Position numbers and translations under genes: made by a program. From Thecamonas trahens ATCC 50062 (Eukaryota; Apusozoa; Apusomonadida; Apusomonadidae): a stretch of DNA of 64,000 bases. Below, piece after piece: positions 47,701 to 56,339 of the stretch. The stretch is taken from contig NW_013657655.1 in NCBI RefSeq assembly GCF_000142905.1, positions 277,708 through 341,707 of the forward strand, given 5' to 3'. The notes beneath the pieces were generated by a model, which had not been told where the DNA came from, did no database searches, and was given only the letters and a program-made list of their open reading frames with translations. Numbering within the stretch: the first letter of the stretch is position 1; every line of letters starts with the position of its first letter.

Positions 47701-50352
47701 TGCCGTCAGTCCACCTGGATGTGGGAGCGCGTCGAGCACATACGCCACCAGCGACCAGACCGGGACTCGCGAGTCGAGTGTCATCGTGTACGTTCCATCG
47801 TCGTTGCGGGTTGCCACAGGCGTGCCAACCTCCGGCCCGTCCTCGCGTGGCGAGGCTAGTTCCTCTGAGGCCAGGTATGGCAGCGCGAGCTTGACCGACC
47901 ACAGCGGGTCGAGCTCTGCGAGCTTTTTGGCGTGCTCACGCGCCGAGACGTCGTTGTTGTCGGCAGCCATTTCGTCGTTATACTCTTCCACCATGGCCTT
48001 CATCTCGTCGTCGAGCTCAAATACCGACGAAATACGCTCGAGCGTCGAGGTTAGCCCGAGCTGCTCAAACTGCGCCCGCTGCGCAACTCGGTCGTCGACC
48101 GAATCAAGGACATCAACCCGGGTAGAGATGCTGGTCATTGCAGCCACCTGCTTCTCCTCAGCAGTCAAATCAGAAATGAGCTTGCTTCGCACCTCGGTCG
48201 CCGACGGCAGCGGCAGCGGCACAAGCTCGACAGGCGCAGACGACCGAACAACAAGTGTGAATTCGGTGGCCACGCCAGGCGTCATGTTGGTTGGCATGAT
48301 GGTGAACGGCGTTGCCCGCGGCTCGAGGCCTTTGACCGCCAGCGTCACCTCGCGGTGCGGAAGGTAGTCACCCGAGTCAGCCACGCATGCAAAGCCATTG
48401 TGGATGAGCCGCTCACCGTTGGCGTCTGCAAGGATGATTGCCTGCTCGAGGTAGTGCTGGCCTGGCGCAGGTCGCTGCGCCAGGCAGATGAACACGTCGG
48501 TCGCCGGTTCCGTGAGCGAGAGCGCAAACTGCGGGTTGTCAAAGTACGAGATCGGCCCTTCACCCGGCGCGGCCCCCTCGTCCGCCCGCCACGCCGCACT
48601 CGCCGACGTCACCGCCGTGTACGACGCGTCGCACTCGAGGACCGAAGGCACAACCTGCAGCAGCGCGTCCGACTCGACCGCAAGCTCGAATGCGCGCTCC
48701 TCGCCAGGATTAAACGTCGCCACCACAACGCAGACCGGGCCTTCACCCGGCGGCACCACAGCCGAGACCGAGACCGCCGCAGCGTTGACAAACGAGCCCG
48801 AGTCGGCGATCGCTTGTCCACGCCGGATGTCCTCAAATGACCGTCCCACAGAGAGCCCGATGTGGTGCAGCGGCGCATCGGCAGATTCACTCTCGAGCAC
48901 GCCTGGCAGCTGGCGGAGCGTGAGCTCGAGCGTGTAGCCTGTCACCGAACCCGACGAGACAAAGAACATCGGGTTGTTGAGTGCCGTCTCATAGTTAAGG
49001 CACCCACCGGCGGTGATACCCTCCCACGCCGACGTCACCTTGACGCAGTTGCCGTACTCGGCCTGTCCGCCCGAGTACTCGGGCGCGGCCACCACCTCGA
49101 TCGGCGCCGACGAGTAGAACCGGAGCGTGAACGGCGCCTCGTCCTTAGGCTCAAACGTCGACGGCAAAACTGTGTACGCCGCGCTCCGCGGCGTGAGGAA
49201 CCCGCGCCAGCTCACCATCCGCAACCGCGCGTAGTCGCCTGACGAGCCGAGAATGTCCTTTTTGAGAAGGACCGAGTTGTTGAACCGCCCACCGTTGAGA
49301 TCAAGCACGTGCAGCCCGATGTGTCGGAGACGAACTTCAGCAGACGGCACGGAGCCCTGGTCAAGCTCGAGGGCGACAGCCACCGGAGCAATAGCAGCGC
49401 CTTCGGCTGCCTCACTCACCCGCACAAACCATTGCGGGTTGCGCGAGCATGTCAGGTCATTGATTGAGCCGCCCGCGCTCGAGCCGAACCATCCCGACTC
49501 GACCTCGACCACGTGCGGAAACTCGGCAGCCAGTGGCGAGCTCCACGGCTCGAGACAAACGTCGCCCGCTAGATGCTCCGAGACAAGGACCTCCAACTTG
49601 AACGAACCCTCCTCGCCGGCCTTGAGCGTGTGCGGGACGAGGGTGTAGGTCTGGGGCGGAAGGCTGCAGCTGCGGCTCGCTACCGTCGCCCGGGTAAGCG
49701 AGATCTGAAGAAAGTCGTCCTGCGAGACATTGGAGACCCATCCGCCACCACGAGAGCAGACCTGGATGCCGACGGCATGCGGTGCACTGGCAGCCACCGG
49801 CCCACACTGGGTCAGCCGTAGCGTGATCGGCAGCGGCTCCACCGAGTTCGACTGAGGCAGGCGAAGGACAAACTGCGGATTGTTGGAAAAGGTGTTCTCC
49901 GAGTATCCACCTCCAGCACTCTTGCCACACCACGTGCCGCGGACCGACGCTGCCACTACAGTCTCCAACTCGCTAGCACCAGCCGTAACAGAGCCATCGC
50001 GCCGAGCCGGCGGGAGGGTCGTTGCCCGGGCGGCGGCGCCTGTTGCCGACGCTTGTCCAGCTGTGACGGTCGACGGACCGTCAGAGGCCTGCCAAGCGCT
50101 CGAGGTAGTTGTGTCGGACGAGCTTGATGCGGTTGCCGAGTTTGGCATAGGTGACGAGTCAGAGGCGTCTGTGGCGGCACCTGTTGTGCTCGGCTCTCGG
50201 CTGACGACCGACGTCGCTCTCCGTTGCTTTTCGGCTTTGAGCCAGTCAAAGCACGACGGGTGGAGGATACGGAGCCGTGCTCCAGAGCCTACAGTCACCG
50301 GCTCCTCCTCTGCAAGGAGCGGCTTATGACAGAGCGAGCACTCGTCTGTCAT
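44740..50352 (-). CDS. Giant RasGEF (RasGEF 2) with four calpain-III-like domains and interposed ubiquitin-like domains
   Basis: 1,870 residues, intact, single exon. A half zinc-finger-like CSLCHKPLL ... LHPSC opens the protein. Four calpain large-subunit domain-III-like repeats lie at about 136-272, 285-425, 435-575 and 585-715 (SAGGGYSENTFSNNPQFVL, SAGGSINDLTCSRNPQWFV, TAGGCLNYETALNNPMFFV; TYTLVPHTLKAGEEGSF). A helical linker (720-850) leads to ubiquitin-like folds at about 850-1150. REM is at about 1183-1320 (FLLTYESFTDASTVMDKLV). Three more RBD/FERM-F1-like folds (about 1334-1595) separate REM from the CDC25 domain at about 1630-1865 (ARQLTLMDHAAYALI, LNNFHAVMAVLGGLSNPAVS, PYIGVFLGDLIFIEDGNPDL). 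REM and CDC25 are normally close, so this 300-residue insertion is odd. It should act on a Ras-family GTPase; calpain-III and ubiquitin-like folds suggest phospholipid or small-GTPase input. Confidence 0.88.
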   Translation of the reverse strand: MTDECSLCHKPLLAEEEPVTVGSGARLRILHPSCFDWLKAEKQRRATSVVSREPSTTGAATDASDSSPMPNSATASSSSDTTTSSAWQASDGPSTVTAGQASATGAAARATTLPPARRDGSVTAGASELETVVAASVRGTWCGKSAGGGYSENTFSNNPQFVLRLPQSNSVEPLPITLRLTQCGPVAASAPHAVGIQVCSRGGGWVSNVSQDDFLQISLTRATVASRSCSLPPQTYTLVPHTLKAGEEGSFKLEVLVSEHLAGDVCLEPWSSPLAAEFPHVVEVESGWFGSSAGGSINDLTCSRNPQWFVRVSEAAEGAAIAPVAVALELDQGSVPSAEVRLRHIGLHVLDLNGGRFNNSVLLKKDILGSSGDYARLRMVSWRGFLTPRSAAYTVLPSTFEPKDEAPFTLRFYSSAPIEVVAAPEYSGGQAEYGNCVKVTSAWEGITAGGCLNYETALNNPMFFVSSGSVTGYTLELTLRQLPGVLESESADAPLHHIGLSVGRSFEDIRRGQAIADSGSFVNAAAVSVSAVVPPGEGPVCVVVATFNPGEERAFELAVESDALLQVVPSVLECDASYTAVTSASAAWRADEGAAPGEGPISYFDNPQFALSLTEPATDVFICLAQRPAPGQHYLEQAIILADANGERLIHNGFACVADSGDYLPHREVTLAVKGLEPRATPFTIMPTNMTPGVATEFTLVVRSSAPVELVPLPLPSATEVRSKLISDLTAEEKQVAAMTSISTRVDVLDSVDDRVAQRAQFEQLGLTSTLERISSVFELDDEMKAMVEEYNDEMAADNNDVSAREHAKKLAELDPLWSVKLALPYLASEELASPREDGPEVGTPVATRNDDGTYTMTLDSRVPVWSLVAYVLDALPHPGGLTAASLSLFVPTPGQPGAELVCLNEHDTLSMYVEVYVAELTLTLGARMVPIELALGAGVSRTLELPADLTAASAIAAAASTFGFRAVEMGLLLVDAAEAEATADGAGASAPVSGAARRLAARRGRYTSFTATQTVSSSAAAAAAGGGSSGGGTGEAAETWLEPDALIGQACEAKASLMLARQPVSMHVAVHFFEIIDVRVEVSFAARVRELKSRVMAAPELANHIVPSLFRTHGLFVDGADGKPRALDSELTLSAAGLEPGDKLSLRLKTEGGDEESSGASSAASEDADEVAVWAEVGRSETNWREEVVDGELVLSAASLNQLVLKLTDLDGDLAFQETFLLTYESFTDASTVMDKLVERFRVPPQSSLPQYAALSEAMFENTVVIPIRHQVLSIVIGWAQYFSKYMAPEDKAQLETTAFAVDPKRSMTSFVVNCLGLHERDAQAEQAQAAADKVLLRVKVGAKSKVLSFDGGMLVGEGKALVARKFELPPEPGLEDYQFSSYKLGVLDESIYFRDVGLTNLEEVFFKEGALAVGELAIPPEEQILLRVTLESGSSKVIAFGRNVAVAEMISLILFKFGLEEPAEAYELFCDEYGVMDGEQTLLSYALKNKSVVQLRQAGSSSDGAKSSANSAAIISVVCDDKARRQFVFPASTTVSSALNHIGVSFGVLELDKYVLKCVAYGRLEGAETMGSYALPPRSEVYFTRRNLTDGTSETLNYTLIRPSVVPAPDKVPKPKVPKRAARNLTIWDIDESEAARQLTLMDHAAYALIEPIELLNQAWTKEKYAYRCANLLAFIHRFNRISSWVAQTILAETKVRKRAQVMKWHVKLCAELRKLNNFHAVMAVLGGLSNPAVSRLKWTKGRLGRGTNKSLESLESLMSMEMGYTAYRTALQNSERAVPYIGVFLGDLIFIEDGNPDLIDGLVHWSKFRMMRNAIAEIRSFQSKPYAFVPVEPLQRYLNRIPLVGEKELYATSLELEPRGADRSDIE

Positions 50353-50677
50353 GGGTATGGGTGGGGAGGAGTGGGTTGGGGGTGGGGAGAGAGAGAGAGC
50401 AGGGAGGCTGGCTGACAGCCGGCAGGCGCAGAATTCCGGAAATGAGCGGGGAGGGGAACAGGACCGACCGACGATAGGGAGTGTTTGTTCATGATGGCCC
50501 AGACGGCAGGTTACGCCAAGAGGAGACTTGGTTGGGGGAGGTGGGGGGGGGGGGGGGGGGGGGGGGGGGGTAGTGGAGGGAAGGTGGTAGCGCGAGGCGG
50601 TGGGTTGTGGGTTGTGAGGGGGGCGAGGGGCGGCTTGCGCATCGGGGTCAGATCAGGAGTGGCGAGCGGGCGGCGGG
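50353..50677. other. Leader region of RasGEF 2 with a long G run
   Basis: About 50540-50570 is a near-continuous run of G (C on the sense strand of the minus genes). No gene recognised. Confidence 0.45.
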
Positions 50678-51159
50678 TTACACCGTCCAGTAATCGTCGT
50701 TGTCGGCCTGTGCGTCGACAGGCTCACCGGCTGGGCGCTGGGCGTCAAAGTCGCGCTTGAGATCAAAGATGCAGCCGATGGCGAAGAGGGCGACGACAAT
50801 GATGCCGTAGTAGCCGTACGACAGGTGCTTCCAGTCGCGGGTCTTGAGTTTCGAGTTGTGGATGCAGTGCATATACCAGAAAATGGCGACGATGACCAGG
50901 ATGATTGACGAGACAATGCAGAAGCCCTGCCCAGCTGTCGAGCGGTCCTTTGTCTCGGAGCACGTCATGTACACCGCAATGATCATAGTGATGGCTAGCA
51001 TGACCACGCTCACCACGATTCCCGTCGACGCCACATACGAGCCCAGAACAAGCCGTTCTAGGTTATCTGACGTGCCGCCGGCCTTCTTGATCTCGTCCAG
51101 CGCCTCCTTGTACGTCCGGCAACTATTCAAAACCTCTGTTCCCGTGTTGTCTGTCACCA
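50678..51159 (-). CDS. Small multi-pass membrane protein, 3' exon
   Basis: 160 residues read from a CTGCACAG acceptor at 51160. There are three transmembrane helices (LVLGSYVASTGIVVSVVMLA, IVSSIILVIVAIFWYMHCIH, YGYYGIIVVALFAIGCIF) and a hydrophilic N-terminal segment (TDNTGTEVLNSCRTYKEALD) with one Cys, then a charged tail ending DDYWTV. With an upstream exon adding a first helix this would be a four-helix protein. A minus-strand segment at 51917-52068 beyond the gap encodes such a helix, but its GTACGA donor (phase 2) does not match this acceptor (phase 1), so an exon may be lost in the gap. Family not recognised. Confidence 0.6.
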
Positions 51160-51411
51160 CTGTGCAGAATCTATCCCCCGTCCGCCACCAGCATCACCAC
51201 ATCGTCGCATCATCATCCCCTCTCGTGTGAGTCCCTCTCCTGCTGGTCCCCCCGCCCCACTCTCTCGCCCGACAACGCAACGTATGTTCCGAGCACACTC
51301 CCGAGTGCGCGCGTCGCGGACAAAGGCCCTTGCCACTTCCGCCGCGAATTGGCGGGGGGGTGGGGGGGGGGGGGGCAGCCTACACACACGCATACACACA
51401 TGCAGCCCCAG

Positions 51412-51602
51412 GGGGGAACAAGGCCGGGGGGGGCTTCAACTTTGGCAACAAGGGCAACGCCCCAGGGGGCAACAAGGCCGGGGGCGGCTTCAACTTTGGC
51501 AACAAGGGCAATGCCCCAGGGGGCAACAAGGCCGGCGGCGGCTTTAACTTTGGGGCAAAGAAGGCAGGTGGTGGCGGCGGCGGCTTCAAGTTTGGGAAGT
51601 AG
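51412..51602 (+). CDS. FNFG-repeat peptide, 3' end of an unresolved gene
   Basis: Two and a half copies of an 18-residue unit GGFNFGNKGNAPGGNKAG, then GFNFGAKKAGGGG and a final GGFKFGK before the stop at 51600-51602. Each unit ends in F-G and is coded by a 54-base DNA repeat. FG spacing recalls nucleoporin or Gly-rich RNA-binding tails. The start is unknown: a poly-G tract with probable intron (about 51353-51410) precedes it, and MFRAHSRVRASRTK at 51284 is a possible first exon. It is opposite to the membrane-protein gene and may sit inside its intron. Confidence 0.45.
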
Positions 51603-51635
51603 CTCCGTTGGCTCGCCCCTCCCTTTCCTGTTCTC

Positions 51636-51735
51636 NNNNNNNNNNNNNNNNNNNNNNNNNNNNNNNNNNNNNNNNNNNNNNNNNNNNNNNNNNNNNNNNN
51701 NNNNNNNNNNNNNNNNNNNNNNNNNNNNNNNNNNN
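51636..51735. other. Assembly gap (100 N)
   Basis: Placeholder gap next to a (CA)n microsatellite, which probably caused the break. Confidence 0.95.

Positions 51736-51790
<55 letters not shown>
51736..51790 (+). repeat. (CA)n microsatellite at gap edge
   Basis: At least 26 CA dinucleotides, continuing as mixed CA/TA/TG to about 51832; true length unknown because it abuts the gap. Confidence 0.95.
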
Positions 51791-51794
<4 letters not shown>

Positions 51795-51916
51795 ACACAC
51801 ATGCGCATGCACATGAACATGCACACACATATATATTGCTTTCCTCCTTCCCCGTGGCTACCCCCCCCCCCCCCCCCCCCTTCCCTGGAAGGTGTCACAC
51901 CTTCGTCTCTTCGTAC

Positions 51917-52068
51917 CTTTGTTGGCCAAACTTGGACTCTGTCTTGACGGGACCCGAGCCATCATCGGTCTCTTCCACCACCACATACCACATGGGCCAA
52001 TAGAAGGCAAAGACTAGAATACCAATGTTGACCAGACAGAACAGTGATGCACACACTGGTGAAGCCAT
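51917..52068 (-). CDS. Candidate first exon with signal-anchor helix
   Basis: Starts ATG at 52066-52068 and reads MASPVCASLFCLVNIGILVF, AFYWPMWYVVVEETDDGSG and PVKTESKFGQQ before a GTACGA donor at 51916. Good Met, good hydrophobic helix and the local donor consensus make it a believable 5' exon, most likely of the membrane protein whose last exon is at 50678-51159. Confidence 0.5.
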
Positions 52069-52572
52069 GCTACCTGCTCTCTGCTACCGGATGGTCGCAG
52101 GTGAGTGAGGTGATTCCCCGCGAGGGGGGGAGAAGGAGTGGCTAGCGAGTGCCAGTCAGTTGCATTGGTGGCATGGACGCATGCGGGTTGTTGACATGGC
52201 TCAATACTCGTCAGCCAAACATGTGGGCTATCCTGGCTACGCCTGACGGATCAACGCCGATAGGGAGCTGATCCCACATGCGGGTATGTGTTGCCACCCT
52301 GTGACATGCACAGACCGAGTCTTTGGCTCGGGGGCTACGGCCCGGCAGCGTTTGGCAAAGTTGGCCACCCTTCCCAAGCCCAAGCAAGCCCAAGCTCATT
52401 GCTGCATCGCCTATCCCCCTCCTCCTCCCCACACCGATGCACATACAACCACAACCCACGCGATCGATCGATTGGTTCTGTCGTTGTTAATGATGTCACT
52501 GATGCCCATGGCCGAGCGCCATGCTGCGGCGAGCGATGACGGCAGAGCTGCTGCCGACAAGCAGGGCCAAGG
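52069..52572. other. Intergenic region
   Basis: No coding sequence or RNA gene recognised on either strand. GC is lower than in most of the window. Confidence 0.4.
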
Positions 52573-52846
52573 CTACGAGGACATGGCCATCTTGGCCATC
52601 CGCTGCAGAAAGTTGCGCAAACACAATACAAACAGGTGAAGTGTAAGGGAGAGTGAGTGAGAGTGAGAGTGGGTGAGTGAGTGAGAGTGAGGGTATGTGT
52701 GCGATGCGGAGCGTGTTGCGGCGGCACGACACACGGCTGGAGAGGGAAAGTGGGAGGGGGGCGTACGGTTCTGGAGGGACGGCAGGCCTTGATGGGGCAC
52801 GAGGTGAAGAGCTTGAAGAACTTGTACTTGAGCTTGGCCATGGACA
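52573..52846 (-). CDS. Possible very small two-exon gene (36 residues)
   Basis: Exon 1 (52767-52846) reads MSMAKLKYKFFKLFTSCPIK ACRPSRT and ends at a GTACGC donor. Exon 2 (52573-52602) follows a TTTCTGCAG acceptor and reads RMAKMAMSS then stop; both are phase 0. The splice signals match those of the verified introns here and the intron has the usual pyrimidine content with TCAC repeats. The product is a short basic peptide of no known family. It could equally be a non-coding spliced transcript or chance. Confidence 0.3.
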
Positions 52847-53123
52847 TGTTGGCAAGGAGACGGAGAGAAGGGGTGGGGGTTATCTGCGCGCGGCGTGCGA
52901 GGCTGTTGCGTGATGTCGTGGGGCGCTGGATCGGGCGTGGGCAACTGGAGTCTAGCACATTACTGAGGGGGAAGGGGCCATAGGCGGCACATCCAAGAGC
53001 TTCATTGGCCAAACATACCTGTTCTCGGTACTGGCACTCCAGGGGAAGGAGGAGAAGGAGTAGGAGGAGGAGGAGGGGGGGGGGGGGGGGGGGTCCAATC
53101 GAGGCAGTAAACTACAGCTGGTG

Positions 53124-55469
53124 CTACGGCTGGTCGGGGGTTTCGGCTTGATGGGCGCCGTCGAGGGCAACTTGGTTGCCATTGTCGTCAATGACGGTGA
53201 CGGTCTTCTTCTTCTTGCGGCGGAGGGTGGCAAAGAGCGAGCGCGACTTTTTCTTCTTGGCCGCCTTCTTCTTGGACTTGGACTTGGACTTGGACTTGGG
53301 CGCGCCCTCGCGCGGCTCGACCTCGAGCGAGAGCTCGTAAGCCGAGTCTTCCGAGTACAGCATGTTAGATGGCTGCGAAGCGATCCAGCGGCGGATGGGC
53401 CTATTGCGGCGGAGGCAGTACGGGGTTTGCTGGTACTGCTGGACGTCGCGAATGACGGCCGAGATCATGAACCGCTTCTCAAAGTTGATGAGGCCCGACG
53501 GGGTAACGTCTTGATTACCGTCCTCTAGAAACGTGAGGTCAGTCAGCCACATGCCGACGTAGGGAATGATGGGCGGGTTGAGGGTCGGCAGCGCGTCGCG
53601 CATGTTCTTAAAGTTCTTCTCGCGCGAGAGCAGGGTCTTGAGCGACTCAAAGGTATCAAAGGCGGCGTCGGGAATGGAGCTCCATGTGGCGCGGAGGCGG
53701 TAGACGGCGGTGGTCTGCAGGCCGGCGAGGATCTCCATGACACCGTTGAAGTTGTTGAGCGCGCGCAGCTCCGAGGCCATGTCGATGATGCGGACCAGAG
53801 TCTTGGCCCGCTTCTTGAGCGAGCCAGCCTGGAGCACTTCCATGGCAACCCACTCTGCGACGTGGTTAAAGTGGTTGGTCAGCGCCACAATGTGCGGCGA
53901 CGGCAGCGGCGTCACGTCCTTCTTGGTCCAGCCCTGATTGAGGAACTCCCACGGCTTGATGCGGCGGTAGAGATCAAACTCCATGATTGTCAGCTGCCGC
54001 GCAAGCTCGACCGGCGAGAGCTTGAGGAACGTATACTGCGCCGGATGCAGCTGCTTGGGCATTATGACTGTCGGGGGCTTCTGGTCGAAGACCGCCATGG
54101 TCCCCGACCCGTGGTCCGACAGCTTGAGCAGCTTCTTGGTCGCCGAATTGCGTAGCTGCGCCGCAAACGCCGCCATTCCGGTCCCCTCCGTCGCCTCTTC
54201 CACAAACTTAAGCAGCTGGCGCACCAGTGCGCCATCGTCCGCCTTAAAGTCGTACGTGTACTGGTCGAGCCAGTTCTTGAGCAGCTTGAGAATCCGCAGC
54301 CGGATCGGCTTCTGCACCTTGGTCGCGTGCTCCTCGAGCTCAGCCTCGGTTTGCAGCTCGGGCGGCGGTGGCGTGAACCACCGGAGCATGAGGAGCTCCA
54401 GCAGCTGGAAAGGCGTCATGAATGAACGGTATGTCATCAAAAACGCTTGCCCATACTGCATGTCCGACTGGCCCGCAGATGCGAGCCGCTCTACAAGCTT
54501 GGACAGCGTCCCCGCCTTGACCGAGCACCCAGACGTGCTGGCAGCCTCGGCGTCGACCACAATGTTGCTCTCCGAGTCCGGCACCCCAAATGGTGATTCG
54601 GTCTCGGCAATGAGCTCTACCAGCGACTTGGGCCGCGCCAGCTGCACCACCGCCTCGGACGACGACGAGTACCCGTAGTACGACGACGACGAGCCCGACG
54701 ACGAGCTCGACGACGAGTCTGACGCCGAGCCCGACGACGACGACGAGTCCAACCTCTTGCCGGCCGCGCCGGCTGTGCTGGCGCCATCGGCCGCGCTGGC
54801 GTCGGTCACTGCCGGAGCTTGTGCTGATGCGGCCGGCGTTGCTGCGGCTGCTGTAGCTGTCTTGGCCTTGGCCTTAGTCTTGTCCTTGACCAGGTTCGAC
54901 GATGACGAGTCAGATGACGCGCCCGACGACGAGAGCGACGACGATGACGAACCAGCGTCCGGCTTGGACGTCACCTCTGCCTGTGCCTTGGCCTTGCCAT
55001 AGCTGGCCGCCGTGCTGTGAACGCTGGCGTTGAGTGTCGGCGCCGAAACAATGCCAGCGTCGCGGGGTGCAGAGCTCGGGCCACTCGAGACCTCGGCGAC
55101 AGACTTGAGCGTCGGAAGTGTGCCCATCGACCTGCCGGCCTCGCGTGATGCACCTGAGAGCCGGCGCTGCTGACGAGCAAGCAGGTTCGAGATGCCGAGC
55201 ACGTCCGGCAGCGAGACCTTGGTCTCCTGCTGCTCGATGAGCTCGACGACGTTGCGGCGGTACTTTTCGAGTGTGGTCTTGGGCGGCCCGGTGCGGCGCT
55301 TCTTCTTCCGCTGCTTGGTCATCTGCTTGTCGCGCACCGCCTTTGCTGCCAGGATGTGCGGCGACGAGTTGGATCGTGTCTTGCGACCGACGCGAGCGAG
55401 AGCCGGGTTCTTTGCAGGCATGGCCATGGGCTTGGTATCGAGCGAGCCCTTTCGTTTGTCCTTGCCCAT
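53124..55469 (-). CDS. RasGEF 3 with basic termini
   Basis: 781 residues from MGKDKRKGS, single exon and intact. A basic N-terminus (RKKKRRTGPP) and long Ser/Ala linker with poly-Ser/Asp are followed by REM at about 316-430 (VKAGTLSKLVERLAS, AFLMTYRSFMTPFQLLELLM) and the CDC25 domain at about 483-713: ELARQLTIMEFDLYRRIKPW, ALNNFNGVMEILAGLQTTAV, PYVGMWLTDLTFLEDGNQD. The C-terminal tail is strikingly Lys-rich (SKSKSKSKKKAAKKKKSRSL, RRKKKK), suited to acidic membrane lipids or nuclear import. It shares REM-CDC25 order with the other two RasGEFs of the window but no flanking domains. Confidence 0.9.
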   Translation of the reverse strand: MGKDKRKGSLDTKPMAMPAKNPALARVGRKTRSNSSPHILAAKAVRDKQMTKQRKKKRRTGPPKTTLEKYRRNVVELIEQQETKVSLPDVLGISNLLARQQRRLSGASREAGRSMGTLPTLKSVAEVSSGPSSAPRDAGIVSAPTLNASVHSTAASYGKAKAQAEVTSKPDAGSSSSSLSSSGASSDSSSSNLVKDKTKAKAKTATAAAATPAASAQAPAVTDASAADGASTAGAAGKRLDSSSSSGSASDSSSSSSSGSSSSYYGYSSSSEAVVQLARPKSLVELIAETESPFGVPDSESNIVVDAEAASTSGCSVKAGTLSKLVERLASAGQSDMQYGQAFLMTYRSFMTPFQLLELLMLRWFTPPPPELQTEAELEEHATKVQKPIRLRILKLLKNWLDQYTYDFKADDGALVRQLLKFVEEATEGTGMAAFAAQLRNSATKKLLKLSDHGSGTMAVFDQKPPTVIMPKQLHPAQYTFLKLSPVELARQLTIMEFDLYRRIKPWEFLNQGWTKKDVTPLPSPHIVALTNHFNHVAEWVAMEVLQAGSLKKRAKTLVRIIDMASELRALNNFNGVMEILAGLQTTAVYRLRATWSSIPDAAFDTFESLKTLLSREKNFKNMRDALPTLNPPIIPYVGMWLTDLTFLEDGNQDVTPSGLINFEKRFMISAVIRDVQQYQQTPYCLRRNRPIRRWIASQPSNMLYSEDSAYELSLEVEPREGAPKSKSKSKSKKKAAKKKKSRSLFATLRRKKKKTVTVIDDNGNQVALDGAHQAETPDQP

Positions 55470-56339
55470 CCTTGCACAATCACCACCACTCACGCCCACT
55501 ACTTGCCGTGTTGTCTCCCCTGCGTGAGTCCGCCCATCTCCTCCCTTGTCCCCCCCCCCCCCTGTGCATCACGAGCACGTCCCGGCCAACGACCGACCAC
55601 CCACGCCCGCAACGCTGGCTTGCTGCCTGCGCCGTTCCGTGCCGCCACCCCTTCCGAGACGACAACAGGCGACAGTGTTACCCAGCAACTCTTCCCACCA
55701 CAACCAACCACCACACCGCAACTACCAGAGCCGGAAGCAACACATTGCCTCCACTCGCTCGTCTCCTCCTTGCTTATCGCGCTCGGTACGCCTTGCAAGC
55801 CATCGGCGACGGCGGTCGGAAGCAACGCCATTTTTTGCCATCACGGCCACAACGTCTCCGCCTCACACCGCCTCCCCTCTCGGGACGGACTTGCCACCCC
55901 CGCTCCGGCTTTCACCACCCACCCAAGCCAAACATGGACCGCCACACGCACCCTCTACTCACTCAGACCTCTACATCATTCCCATAAACATACCTAATTA
56001 GCGTTGGGTCTTGCTCGCTCACGTACTCGGACGCACTTCAGGCGCTCGCTCACCACACACGTAAGCGCCGCCGTGGTTGCCACCGCTGCCTCTCCGCCCG
56101 GGTCACTTGCGTTGCTGAATCGTGTCGCTCCTCCTCCGGTTTGGGCGCTCGGAGAACGATGACTCGCCAAACGATTGCTCGCCGAACGAGAGACCAGCGA
56201 GCACCGACTGGCCAGCGAACAGCCGACGAGCCGCTGTTGGAGGTGTGCTACACCCCACTCCTCCATCCCTGCCCCCCTCCCCCTACCCCCCCACCCCCCC
56301 CACCCCACCCCCTACTACCTTGGTCACACATATTGCGGC
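55470..56339. other. 870-base divergent region between RasGEF 3 and LMBRD2
   Basis: Largest spacer in the right half. No gene recognised. A C/T tract at 56270-56322 precedes the LMBRD2 start; around 56150-56235 there are several CGAACGA/CCAGCGA-type near repeats. Confidence 0.4.

Noticed and set aside
46748-48367. 539-codon open frame antisense to the giant RasGEF
   Set aside because: Ser/Ala low-complexity translation caused by GC-rich third positions; no domain, and the sense strand is fully conserved protein.
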